Source: Constantimarinum furrinae
GTDB taxonomy: Bacteria > Bacteroidota > Bacteroidia > Flavobacteriales > Flavobacteriaceae
Length of the DNA: 64,000 nt
Direction of reading: 5' to 3'
Assembly (NCBI RefSeq): GCF_014295415.1
Contig: NZ_CP052909.1
Location: forward strand, 1,178,001-1,242,000
Position 1 is the stretch's first letter; each line of letters opens with the position of its first letter. The notes under the pieces were generated by a model. That model saw only the letters and a program-made list of their open reading frames with translations, did not search any database and was not told the DNA's origin. A program made the position numbers and the translations under genes. Of this stretch, positions 30,001-37,141 are shown in pieces.

Positions 30001-30465
30001 ATCTTTTAGCTCAAGATTTTCGGCACTTACTTTATCGAAGCCAATAGTATCGCCTTCATCGGTTTTAGAATCCGGAGTAGAAAAATGCTGATAGATAAAC
30101 CGCCAGCCTTCTTTATTTTCTTTTAGGGCATTTGTAAACCTAAATCGTCCGTAATACGTATAATCGGTTCCGTTAAGAAACCATGCGTCAAACAAATGCG
30201 TTATAAATACGCATTCTTCAAATTTTTCAATGATGCGAGTTTCATTCCTCAAATCGCATTTACCCGCCAACTGTGCTGCAGTATCGCCAAAAAACTTTGT
30301 GGTATCGGTTCGACTTAAAAATTCTTCGTTATTGGTAGAACCTATAAAGTGGAAGTCATCATCAAAATAGAAATCATAGGTGGTAACATCACCATTGAGA
30401 TAGCTGTCCAACCAAGTGTCATAAACTTGTAATACCTCTTTCTCTATTTTTTTGCTTACCCTCAT
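24082..30465 (-). CDS. Giant soluble histidine kinase with SnoaL-like domain and nine tandem GAF-like repeats
   Basis: 2127 residues with no obvious membrane segment. Residues 1-135 are a SnoaL/NTF2-like domain ending GWRFIYQHFSTPD. A coiled coil follows, then nine repeats of about 185 residues that start near residues 175, 365, 550, 736, 922, 1112, 1299, 1489 and 1674. Each opens with A-LE-R/K-VRSR-x-MAM and ends with RFxxVFxQxYTRFLDLQ-x-AEAQARE. The spaces between look like GAF-type sensor domains and fall into at least three subtypes: a 'WxCGxNI' type, an 'H-x-GxI' type, and the closely similar last two. The C-terminus is a HisKA/HATPase unit: H1892 in AHEIQNPLNFVNNFSE, N box NLITNAFYA, G1 DNGNGIP, G2 GTGLGLSMS. 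It probably integrates many signals and phosphorylates the next two receivers. Confidence 0.9.
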   Translation of the reverse strand: MRVSKKIEKEVLQVYDTWLDSYLNGDVTTYDFYFDDDFHFIGSTNNEEFLSRTDTTKFFGDTAAQLAGKCDLRNETRIIEKFEECVFITHLFDAWFLNGTDYTYYGRFRFTNALKENKEGWRFIYQHFSTPDSKTDEGDTIGFDKVSAENLELKDAIKRRTFELEQKNRELEVETALQRIRAQAVAMAASTDLLDIVVTMRTEFTKLGHEAHYFWHMMWLPETYEKAMTSGDGSKIGFVMELPRHIHGDIPLLAKWEKSKKPTVVYTMNVEEAIDYVDKMVTLGNFKNIDPQAPTNDDIRHIGGLTFIMARTTHGEIGYSLPGVVQDPPKEDIDILVKFAGAFDLAHQRFLDLQNAEKQARETQIELALEKVRSRTMAMQHSDELAETSFLLDEQVRALGIKTWGCAFNIYGENESTEWFGNEAGVLHRYTVPREGIFKEYYQKGQQGESLLIREFAGKECIAHYEFMSTLPVIGDVLKTLKKTNNGFPEYQIDHVVYFKYGYLLFITREEVPEAHEVFKRFARVFEQTYTRFLDLQKAEAQAREAKIEAALERVRSRSMAMHNSEELKDVIQVLYDQFIKLNIHIEHAGFILDYKNNDDMHIWLADHNAVFPKIVLPYFDCAHWNDFIKAKKTGQKFFANTLGFEEKNQFYTDLFKHIPGLPEATKATYFGFEGLAISTVLLDNVGLYIENYSGVPFSEDENKILMRFGKVFQQSYTRFLDLQKSEAQAREARIEAALEKVRSRTMAMQQSKELPEAANVLFQEVQKLGIPAWSCGYNILSDDQKSSTCIMSSEGEIQSPFNLPLTRHKSLKPWYNAIKNNEDFFVYEQGGKDLEDHYEYMQSLPELKETFEQLKNANLSLPTFQVNHLVRFTQGFLLFITYEQVPHAHDIFNRFGKVFQQTYTRFLDLQRSEAQAREAQIEASLERVRSRSMAMHNSDELLEAGALLYRELSNLGVQHLTAGYILFDEKAHIGYSYGVNPADGSIRHQPVAMIHTKTKVMKSIVTSWKKQEPLKVIELDPEETVKHQTYIAETSKNFPLSAAQLLAISPERLVIHCFNFKQGYLLIVGGNRLPDDHQDMVVRFTNVFQQTYTRFLDLQKSEAQAREAKIETALERVRSRSMAMQRSDEIAEVAKVLYEQLTSLGGALWGTGFGFCEKNSDVDEYWFVNERGVMPPLKIPNTKDPVHKAMYKGWQDNIELFSIAKEGKELADHYKYMLTVPDVQTVFQEMLDSGISFPTWQKWHAAYFNHGYLLVITTEPYNDEEIFVRFAKVFEQSYTRFLDLQKAEAQARDAKIEASLERVRSRSMAMHNSEELQEVIHILHKELLALNISIHGGSFITINDDITTEIRCWGSGGTANTSAEIVIPRFEKPFYTNLLKGIKKGVGFFTESYSQKEKQAFFKHLFNYEPWASLSTKEKNDTLKSEGGYTRSCCVSKYTSIFIINHFGKHFTETENDILKRFGKVFEQTYTRFLDLQKAEAQARESKIEASLEKVRSVALSLQKSDDMLDIAKVLYEQLLELGFSKIRNAIIDIHNDEEETFLDYDYSHDMSSAVTKFSFYGDPVIEQQIKKVQSGSDAFFEIELKGKELEELIETRLRNGEKDDPRLRNTDHLTYNLYSFGNGAIGISNFGILSDDEKVVLKRFRNVFTFAYKRYTDLANAEAQAREAKIEAALEKVRSVALSMNESTDLLNIAKAFYEQLVVLGFSDIRNAIIDVNNEDDHTFSDYDYSDEMGGTVTQMSYDDDPTLEEQLRVIASTTDGYSEMVLKGKQLQDLIEMRRKNGEADDPRLLKADSVSYILYAFGNGAVGISNFGILSKEQKSILDRFRNVFTFAYQRFKDLQVKEEQSAALLAEKQQLEATLSDLKLTQSQLIQSEKMASLGELTAGIAHEIQNPLNFVNNFSEVSNELIDEMNEEIEKGDFEEAKYIAADIKQNLEKINHHGKRADAIVKGMLQHSRKSTAEKEPTDINKLADEYLRLAYHGLRAKDKSFNANLETHFDDSLGKVKVIPQDMGRVILNLITNAFYATNERKKQGKDPEFKPTVSVTTKKEMNYITISVKDNGNGIPKHVVDKIFQPFFTTKPTGEGTGLGLSMSYDIVTKGHGGELSVNTKTGEFTEFIITLPN
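25410..29945 (-). repeat. Nine in-frame tandem repeats of about 560 bp within the giant kinase gene
   Basis: Repeat boundaries are nearly identical in DNA: the reverse complement of GCATGGCCATACTTCG recurs near 28780, 27660, 27095 and 26530, with diverged forms near 29335, 28220, 29905, 25970 and 25415. The linkers are much more conserved than the domain centres, which suggests repeated duplication or gene conversion at the linker. Confidence 0.8.
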
Positions 30466-31508
30466 TATGAGTTGGTGCTTGGGATTGAAATAATAAATTC
30501 AGTTCCTTTATTTACTTCGGAAGAAACACTTAAGTCTCCTCCATGTGCTTTTATAATATCGTAGCTTAAACTCAGCCCCAATCCGGTACCCTGCCCGGTT
30601 GGTTTGGTGGTGAAGAATGGCTGAAAGATCTTTTCTCGTATCGCTTTAGGCATACCCATTCCATTGTCTTTCACCTGTATTTTTATGGTATTGCCCTCTT
30701 TGGTAGTGGTAGTCCACACTGTAGGTTTATAATCGGAAGATTCAGTCTTTTTTCGCTCTGAAACGGCGTAAAAGGCATTCGTAATGAGGTTTAGGACGAC
30801 TCTTCCAATATCCTGAGGCACGATGTTAACGGTTTCAATGGTTTTATCGTAATCGGTTTCGAGGCTAGCGTTGAAGGTTTTGTCCTTAGCTCGTAAGCCG
30901 TGATATGCCAATCGAACATATTCATCTACCAACTGATTCATCTTTATAGATTCCTTTACTCCGCTACTGCTTCGGCTGTGTTGCAGCATCCCTTTAACGA
31001 TCCCATCGGCTCGTTTTCCATGATGTGTTATTTTTTCGAGATTCTGAATCACATCATTTGCGATCTCTTTTACATCTTCCAGATTCCCATTTTCCAGTTC
31101 TTCTTTCATTTCATCCAACAATTCTTTACTTACTTCAGAAAAATTATTGACAAAATTGAGCGGATTCTGAATCTCGTGTGCTATCCCGGCCGTAAGTTCT
31201 CCCAAACTTGCCATCTTTTCAGATTGAATTAGTTGAGCCTGAGTGTTTTTGAGTTCTTCGAGCGACTGACTCAAGGCCTCGTTGGTTTCCTCTATAGATT
31301 TTCTCTTTTGTTCCAGTTCTTCTATAGTCTCTTCCAGTAATATTGCTGTGGTACGTTTCACCTTTTCGGTACGTTCCAGTTTAAATTCTGAAATTATCAA
31401 GGCTTTTTCGGCATCTTTTGCAGCTTTGGTAAGCGAAGTCTTTTCTTCTTCGGAAAGCTGTTCTGATTCCTGAATAAAATTGAGGATAAATTGTAAATTT
31501 TGATTCAT
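30465..31508 (-). CDS. Soluble histidine kinase with coiled-coil sensor region
   Basis: 347 residues. Residues 1-90 form a long helix/coiled coil with no membrane segment. The kinase core has H111 in GELTAGIAHEIQNPLNF, N box NLITNAFYA, DNGMGMP and GTGLGLSLS. The core is closely similar to the end of the following giant kinase, so one probably gave rise to the other. I choose the ATG at 31508, which overlaps the FIST gene stop (ATGA); the longer frame from 31532 begins inside that gene. The ATG of the giant kinase overlaps its stop by one base. It lacks its own sensor domain, so the FIST proteins upstream are likely sensory partners. Confidence 0.9.
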   Translation of the reverse strand: MNQNLQFILNFIQESEQLSEEEKTSLTKAAKDAEKALIISEFKLERTEKVKRTTAILLEETIEELEQKRKSIEETNEALSQSLEELKNTQAQLIQSEKMASLGELTAGIAHEIQNPLNFVNNFSEVSKELLDEMKEELENGNLEDVKEIANDVIQNLEKITHHGKRADGIVKGMLQHSRSSSGVKESIKMNQLVDEYVRLAYHGLRAKDKTFNASLETDYDKTIETVNIVPQDIGRVVLNLITNAFYAVSERKKTESSDYKPTVWTTTTKEGNTIKIQVKDNGMGMPKAIREKIFQPFFTTKPTGQGTGLGLSLSYDIIKAHGGDLSVSSEVNKGTEFIISIPSTNS

Positions 31509-32665
31509 TCTTTTTCCTTTAATGTAACCCAACAGCAGGCGCCTGCATGAAAATTTTGCTTGCCATTATATGACCTCCCAATTTCACCATAGGTAAAAAA
31601 TCCGGCCATGGGTGTTTTCCAAAGTTCGGCAAGACCCTCGTTTTCTTCTGTTACAAAAGGACCTAAAGCAGGGTGTCTTCCTGCACATGAAAAGATCAAA
31701 AGGGCATCGGCCACTTCGTTGGGTGAATTTTTTAAGAGGTCGGCTTTTTCCAATATTTCTTCCACGATATCCAGCTCTGGTGGTTTTGTGAACCAGAATT
31801 TGGTGCCTACTGGCATTTCCATATCCATGAACAGTCCATTTTCTTTCTGGTTTATTTTCATCGGACTTTTTAAAATGGTTTCGTTGTTTTCACGCTCCAC
31901 GATAAAGGGATATTCGAAAGATAATTCCCGAAGTACATCATATTCTTCCTTCTCCTCTAAATCTGTTCTGCCCAAATATTTTAAATACATATCCATTGCA
32001 GGCTTACCATCAATTTCAAGCAACAGATGTCCTTTGCTTTTTGTGACCATTCTGGAAATGCCCATGGGTTTCCAACCGGTTATGGCCATACCCTTTAGTT
32101 CAATGTTATCTGCATTGAGCACCAATGCAGAAATCCCATTGTCGGTTTCTTCGTCTTGCGTGAAAATGTATGTGCCCTTAAGGTTCCAATCGTCTCCTGC
32201 CAAACCTCCAAAGAATAGTTTTTCCGGACCAAGGCTTTCTTCCAGTCGGGTGACGAACTCATCGCCGTTGAAAAAAGCTCCTTTTTCGTTTAAGCCAGTA
32301 GCACAAACAATAAGGGATGGATTACTGAACATATTTTGTGCTTGGTCTGCCAATTGGGAAACCGCATCCTGTATGTTTCCTTCTCCTATGGGTTGAAAAA
32401 AAATCTTGTAATAGGCCTTGGGCATTTCCATTAACAAAATACCTATTTCGCCTTTGGTCTCATTGCCATTGGTAAACTCACCACAGGATGTTGCGCCAAG
32501 TATTTCAATATTATTATCTTTAAAGAGTTGGCGTACCGCCTCTCTATCCTGTTTCACCGAAATAAAGACAACGGCAACTGTAGGTGTAAAACCATCTGTT
32601 AGGCAGTTCTCCAAAGCGTTTTTTAGCTCTAAAATGGATGCGCCATGTATAGATTTTGATCTCAT
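31505..32665 (-). CDS. FIST domain sensor protein 1
   Basis: A 386-residue soluble protein made of a FIST_N domain (about 25-220; ILGATSCGEFTNG, LFFGGLAGDDWNL) and a FIST_C domain (about 225-375; FSCAGRHPALGP, GFFTYGEIG). FIST domains are intracellular ligand-binding sensors; NosP-type members bind haem and sense nitric oxide, acting on a partner histidine kinase. The C-terminus has a conserved vicinal Cys pair (GACCWVTLKEKE) shared by all three copies here. It overlaps the histidine kinase gene by four bases, a strong sign of a sensor-kinase pair. Confidence 0.88.
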   Translation of the reverse strand: MRSKSIHGASILELKNALENCLTDGFTPTVAVVFISVKQDREAVRQLFKDNNIEILGATSCGEFTNGNETKGEIGILLMEMPKAYYKIFFQPIGEGNIQDAVSQLADQAQNMFSNPSLIVCATGLNEKGAFFNGDEFVTRLEESLGPEKLFFGGLAGDDWNLKGTYIFTQDEETDNGISALVLNADNIELKGMAITGWKPMGISRMVTKSKGHLLLEIDGKPAMDMYLKYLGRTDLEEKEEYDVLRELSFEYPFIVERENNETILKSPMKINQKENGLFMDMEMPVGTKFWFTKPPELDIVEEILEKADLLKNSPNEVADALLIFSCAGRHPALGPFVTEENEGLAELWKTPMAGFFTYGEIGRSYNGKQNFHAGACCWVTLKEKE

Positions 32666-32670
32666 AAACT

Positions 32671-33810
32671 TTACTTTTCTTTTAGTGCGACGATACAGCA
32701 GGTGTTGTTATGAAATTCGTGTTTCCCTGTTTTTGATTTTCCGAATTCCCCGTAAGTAAAAAATCCTACCATAGGGGCATTCCAAACATTTTGAACCTGC
32801 TCGATCTCTTCCTGTATCAAAATCCCAAAGGATAAAAGTCGGCTTACGCAGGAAAACATGATCAAGGCATCAGCCTCGGGTTGTTTGTCGTTTTTAACGT
32901 CCATGCATTCCTGTACTACGATCTCAATAGCATCAAAATCGGGAGGTAGCGAAAATTTAACTTTGGCGCCCTGAGGAACAATGCCAGCACAAATAAGTGA
33001 TCGGTCTTCTCTATTTGCCAGCATAGCCGTGCGCATAACGGGAGCTACATTTTCACGCTCCATCTGAAGCGGATAATAGGCCCCAATTTGAGTTACAATT
33101 TCATTTCCAGCGTCGAAATCAAAATCGACACCCAAATATTTTATGATCATATCCAGTGCAGGCTTGTCATCTATCGTATATACGATATTTCCTTCACTTT
33201 TTGTAATTGTTTTGGTTGTTCCAATTGCTTTCCACCCACAGGTGGCAATACCGTTTATCTCGATTTTATCTTCGTCAATAATAAGTCCGAGTAGCCCTTT
33301 ATCACTACTATTTCCATACGTAAATGCAATTGGACCTTGTAGCGAAAGATCGTCGCCCGCCATTCCTCCAAAAATCGTGACATCGCTTCCGCATCCTTCT
33401 GTAATTCCATCTATAATATTTTCGCCATCCTGAGTCAACCATCCCGAAGTTATGATAAAAGCGGGGTTTGAAAATGCCTTTTTCCCCGCTCTTCCGAGTT
33501 GTTTTGCATTTTCAAAGGTTGTTTCGTCACCGGTCTCCATGAAGATTAATTTAAAATATTCCGGATTGATGTCTAACAACATGACGGTTATGCAGCCCTC
33601 TTCAATGTCGCCATCAATAAATTCTCCCGAGGTTGTAGCACCAAAGACAGCTATTCCATTTTGTTGAAACAAATCACAAAGGGCCTCGATATTGTGCTTT
33701 ATGGACAGAAAAACTATGGCAAGGGTTGGAATGAAATCGTCTTTTACATGTTCCTTAAAGGCGATTTTTATTTCCTCAATGGATCTCCCTTTAAATGTTT
33801 TTGCAATCAT
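32671..33810 (-). CDS. FIST domain sensor protein 2
   Basis: A 379-residue paralogue with FIST_N (VFGATTSGEFIDG, FGGMAGDDLSLQG) and FIST_C (MFSCVSRLLSFG, GFFTYGEFGKSKTG) and the C-terminal NTCCIVALKEK. Length and layout are as in the other two copies. It is five bases upstream of FIST 1 and 21 bases downstream of the EthD-like gene. Different copies may bind different ligands, which sequence alone cannot tell. Confidence 0.88.
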   Translation of the reverse strand: MIAKTFKGRSIEEIKIAFKEHVKDDFIPTLAIVFLSIKHNIEALCDLFQQNGIAVFGATTSGEFIDGDIEEGCITVMLLDINPEYFKLIFMETGDETTFENAKQLGRAGKKAFSNPAFIITSGWLTQDGENIIDGITEGCGSDVTIFGGMAGDDLSLQGPIAFTYGNSSDKGLLGLIIDEDKIEINGIATCGWKAIGTTKTITKSEGNIVYTIDDKPALDMIIKYLGVDFDFDAGNEIVTQIGAYYPLQMERENVAPVMRTAMLANREDRSLICAGIVPQGAKVKFSLPPDFDAIEIVVQECMDVKNDKQPEADALIMFSCVSRLLSFGILIQEEIEQVQNVWNAPMVGFFTYGEFGKSKTGKHEFHNNTCCIVALKEK

Positions 33811-33831
33811 GATCTATTTCAATTTTAAAAA

Positions 33832-34137
33832 TTATGACTCTACGTTGCCTATCATTACTTTTACGCCACCTGTGGCGAAATTTGACAGATCATTTACGGT
33901 GTCTTGTCCTTCCGGAGAGGCCATAGTTTCCTGCATTTGCTCGATACTTGAAAAATACATTTCAGCAATACGATAATACTCACCTTTCTTGCCATCCGGG
34001 GTGCCAAGCACTTTTGTTAACTCCAATTTCTCAACACCTTCCATAGTTGCCGCAAGCGGAAGATGTTTTTCCTTATAATATTTTTCGAATGTCTCTGCAT
34101 CTTTAGGATGCCCATACAGTACTGTGATCTTTAACAT
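33832..34137 (-). CDS. EthD-like dimeric alpha/beta-barrel protein
   Basis: 101 residues from the ATG at 34137 (MLKITVLYGHPKDAETFEKYY). This is the EthD/dimeric alpha-beta-barrel pattern: YGHPKDAETFEKYYKEKHLPLA, a middle IAEMYFSSIEQMQETM and a C-terminal FATGGVKVMIG. Family members are small oxygenase-like or haem-handling proteins, often of unknown reaction. Upstream residues up to 34182 do not align and run into the previous gene's stop region. It lies between two FIST genes, so a role in making or binding the FIST ligand is possible but unproven. Confidence 0.8.
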   Translation of the reverse strand: MLKITVLYGHPKDAETFEKYYKEKHLPLAATMEGVEKLELTKVLGTPDGKKGEYYRIAEMYFSSIEQMQETMASPEGQDTVNDLSNFATGGVKVMIGNVES

Positions 34138-34154
34138 AGATTTAATTTTAAGAT

Positions 34155-35294
34155 TTATTTTTCCTTTAAAGCAATACAACAAGTGGTGAGATTGTGCATT
34201 TCGAGATTACCTCCTTTGGTTCTACCCAGCTCGGCGTTGCTAAACATTCCTGCCATAGGAACCTTCCACACGTTTTTGATCCCTTCCAGTTCTTCGGTCA
34301 TCATTGGCCCCAACGAGAGAATTCTTCCTGCACAACTGAATACGACCATTGCGTCTGCTTCTGGCATTTTATTTTTCTTTAATTCTTCCACTCCTTTTAC
34401 TACCTTTTCCATCACATCGAAGTCCGGGGGTAGGGAAAACCTAACTTTCGAGCCCTGAGGTACGGTTCCACTGGTGTAAAAGGAACGGTCTGTCCAATCG
34501 ACTACCAATGCCGGGCGCATCACAGGATCACCTTTTTCACGCTGTAGCTGTAAAGGAAAATTTGCGGCCAGTTCGACCAAAAGGTCTTTATTGTCGGGGG
34601 TGATGTTTTCCAATCCGCCATATTTAGTAGTAATATCCAACACAGGTGTATCTTCTACGGTAAACACATGATTTCCTTCGCTTTTTGTCACGGTTTTTTC
34701 GGTTCCTTCGGCTTTCCAGCCACAGGTAGCAATGCCGCTAACGGCTATATTGGCTTCATCAATGGCCATACAAACTATGCCTCCGTTACTTTCCTGTTTA
34801 TTTGTAAAAACAAAGGTTTCAGTAAATGCGTAATCATCTCCTGCGCAGCCACCAAAGGCGTTCACATCCTGACCAATAATATCTTCCAATCCTTTCAGAA
34901 CTTCTTCGCCATCCGTTTCAGCACCACTCAACCCCATTAAAAAGGCAGGATTCTTAAATTTATTCTGTGCTTTTTGGGCAATTTCATTTGCGACTTTACG
35001 ATAGTTTTTATCGGGGTATTCTTCAAAGTAAATTTGAAAATAATCGGGATTCATGTCCATCAGAAGGATGGCTGCTGAACCTTTTTCGGTTTCCTCATCG
35101 ATGAATTCGCCATTGGTGGTACAACCAAATATGGCAATGCCTTTTTCATCAAGGATTCGGGCAATTGCCTTGCGGTCTTGAGCTACCGAAATAAAAATAA
35201 TGGCCAGCGTAGGAGAGAAGCCATCTTTCATGCAAAGCTCCAATTCAGATTTGATAGAGGCTGTAGCGTTTCCTTTTATCGATTTTGCTATCAT
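34155..35294 (-). CDS. FIST domain sensor protein 3
   Basis: A 379-residue FIST_N/FIST_C protein (IFGCTTNGEFIDE, FGGCAGDDYAFTE, FSCAGRILSLGP, GMFSNAELGRTKGG) ending LTTCCIALKEK. It is the first of the three copies in the operon, 25 bases after the TPR lipoprotein and 17 bases before the EthD-like gene. The copy order and spacing suggest duplication in place, with divergence mostly in the FIST_N ligand region. Confidence 0.88.
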   Translation of the reverse strand: MIAKSIKGNATASIKSELELCMKDGFSPTLAIIFISVAQDRKAIARILDEKGIAIFGCTTNGEFIDEETEKGSAAILLMDMNPDYFQIYFEEYPDKNYRKVANEIAQKAQNKFKNPAFLMGLSGAETDGEEVLKGLEDIIGQDVNAFGGCAGDDYAFTETFVFTNKQESNGGIVCMAIDEANIAVSGIATCGWKAEGTEKTVTKSEGNHVFTVEDTPVLDITTKYGGLENITPDNKDLLVELAANFPLQLQREKGDPVMRPALVVDWTDRSFYTSGTVPQGSKVRFSLPPDFDVMEKVVKGVEELKKNKMPEADAMVVFSCAGRILSLGPMMTEELEGIKNVWKVPMAGMFSNAELGRTKGGNLEMHNLTTCCIALKEK

Positions 35295-35319
35295 TTGGTT
35301 CTAAATTTTAAATGCGGGA

Positions 35320-36843
35320 TCATAGTACGTCTGCTTTTGTATTTTTTAAACCGGCTACAGATAATTTTCGATTTGGAGCACGTTTCAGCATTAATTTATA
35401 ATTCGTACGAGCTTCTTCAAAACGATCTTGTTCCAAAAGCCAATCGGCATAAAGTTCTATGGATGGTTTCTGAATAAAGGGTGGGCCATAACTATAACTC
35501 AGACTTTCTTCCAATGATATGGCTTTTTTAAAGTGTTCCTCTGCCAAATCCAAATCCATATCCAAGTCTGCCAGCAATCCTTTTAATTGATGAGTACGCA
35601 CTAGCACTTGAGTTAGATCCGTTTGGGTAAGATCACCCCGTTCAGCATTTGAGCAAAGTTTTGCAGCACCTTCAGTTACTATAAATGAACCGCGATTATG
35701 ATCTTTTTCAGATAATTTTATGATACTATCCAAGCCTTTGCGGTCATTTGCGATATATGCTCGCATTCCGTCGAGAAAATGATGTTGAGAGCGGATCGAA
35801 ATATTCAAGTCTGAAATATCCACCGGTATAGTTGCAATCTCATTGTTCCAATCGTTTGTTTCCACCAAATAGGTACCCTTTAAGAATACTAAATGGACTC
35901 TAGCCCTAATGGAGGGATCTTCAGAAACAAATTGTTGCATCTCTTTTACCATCTGTTTAGCCTTTTCACGCTGGTCTTTTTGAAGATACCCGTATTCCAG
36001 CCAATGAAAAGCATGATACCCCCTGGCATCATTGTCAAGCTTCTTTGCTTTCATACGCTCTATACTCGCATTGTACGAATCAATGTTTGAAGCGATCACT
36101 TCATCCCACATTCCCATGGCAACAAAGATGTGCGAAGGCATATGAAGCGCATGACCGGCGTCGGGGGCGACCTTTGCATACGCGTGAGCCGCATCCAAAG
36201 CAAGTGTTGCATGGTTGGGATCGTCATAAGAATGAATGAGATAATGCAGAGCCCCGGGATGATTTGGATTTTTCTCGAGAATTCCCTGAGAGATCATAGC
36301 ACCCTTTTCATATAATTCGTTATCCCGACCTTCGGGAACAGAACCTAATAATGACAACGCATAAAAAGCAGCTACTTCGTGATTTCCGGAATACTTTTTA
36401 TAAAGCTTTTCCATATATTCAGAATAGGCGATATCCCTTTTATTTTTTTCGGTCTTTGGCTTATAGAGGATCTTAACCGCGTTTATCATGTCCTGTTCCA
36501 ATAGTGTAGTGCCTGCTTTATAGTTGAATTGATCCAACTTATCTAATACAGCAGTTGCGGCCTCATAATCCTGTTCAGACCATAAAGAATGATTATAGGA
36601 CATTGCTTCTCCCCAATACGCCATAGCCATTTGAGGATCTATATCTCTGGCTTTTTGAAAGGCCTCACGGGCATCTTCATATTCAAAGGAGTGAAGTAAT
36701 AACAATCCTTTTTCGAATTGAGGGATGGCTTTCGAGTTTCCCGAGATCTCTATTTTCACCTCTCCCAACTTTGCCTTAGATTCCTCAGGATTCTTACAGG
36801 AGAAAAAGCAGATTAGAATGGCGATTGTATATATTATTTTCAT
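35320..36843 (-). CDS. TPR lipoprotein, first gene of the signalling operon
   Basis: 507 residues from the ATG at 36843 (MKIIYTIAILICFFSCKN). The hydrophobic start and FFSC lipobox indicate a lipoprotein. The rest is tetratricopeptide-like, beginning FEKGLLLLHSFEYEDAREAFQKARDIDPQMAMAYWGEAMSYN, with conserved HALHMPSHIFVAMGMWDEVIASN in the middle. This is a widespread but uncharacterised Bacteroidota TPR family. A start at 36873 is less likely because it would lie at the predicted transcription start. It heads the 13-gene set and could be a periplasmic or outer-membrane sensor. Confidence 0.82.
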   Translation of the reverse strand: MKIIYTIAILICFFSCKNPEESKAKLGEVKIEISGNSKAIPQFEKGLLLLHSFEYEDAREAFQKARDIDPQMAMAYWGEAMSYNHSLWSEQDYEAATAVLDKLDQFNYKAGTTLLEQDMINAVKILYKPKTEKNKRDIAYSEYMEKLYKKYSGNHEVAAFYALSLLGSVPEGRDNELYEKGAMISQGILEKNPNHPGALHYLIHSYDDPNHATLALDAAHAYAKVAPDAGHALHMPSHIFVAMGMWDEVIASNIDSYNASIERMKAKKLDNDARGYHAFHWLEYGYLQKDQREKAKQMVKEMQQFVSEDPSIRARVHLVFLKGTYLVETNDWNNEIATIPVDISDLNISIRSQHHFLDGMRAYIANDRKGLDSIIKLSEKDHNRGSFIVTEGAAKLCSNAERGDLTQTDLTQVLVRTHQLKGLLADLDMDLDLAEEHFKKAISLEESLSYSYGPPFIQKPSIELYADWLLEQDRFEEARTNYKLMLKRAPNRKLSVAGLKNTKADVL

Positions 36844-36874
36844 AAAAATGCTCTTGGATAATTGCTTAGCCATT

Positions 36875-36882
36875 TAAAGATA
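36875..36882 (-). promoter_or_regulatory. Near-consensus -7 element of the 13-gene operon
   Basis: On the minus strand the sequence reads TATCTTTA, seven of eight bases of TAnnTTTG, 31 bases upstream of the TPR gene ATG. It is the only good promoter candidate I see before the operon. Confidence 0.4.
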
Positions 36883-37103
36883 GAGAATCTATCCATTAAG
36901 CTATTCATTTATACTGTTATTCCAACTAGAACCCATACAATAGCACCGAATTAGACAATAACGACCTCCCTAGGTCGCTGCCTTATCAAATAGCGCAATT
37001 TTCGACTGAATTTATATTTGGATAACAGGCATTTTATTATCCTGTGGAAATATCTAATCATGCGAGGTTCGTTAGTACCTCTAAAGATATGAAAATTAGG
37101 AAT

Positions 37104-37128
37104 TTAAAAAATACGTAATAGTACGTAT
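37104..37128 (-). terminator. Terminator of the arsenic operon
   Basis: On the minus strand a perfect 7-bp stem (ATACGTA/TACGTAT) with a 4-base loop is followed by six T. It starts 14 bases after the arsC stop. Confidence 0.85.
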
Positions 37129-37141
37129 CCTGAGCCGGGAT

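Noticed and set aside
31608-32396. Long plus-strand frame of 262 codons opposite FIST gene 1
   Set aside because: It lies wholly antisense to a well-supported FIST gene, has a low-complexity Ser/Phe/Pro-rich product and no family resemblance.
36966-36982. CGACCT/AGGTCG hairpin between the TPR and arsC genes
   Set aside because: Six-bp stem with no T run on either strand; function unclear.
37013-37020. TATATTTG on the plus strand upstream of no plus-strand gene
   Set aside because: An exact promoter-like match, but the next genes are on the minus strand and no plus-strand ORF or terminator follows; probably chance.
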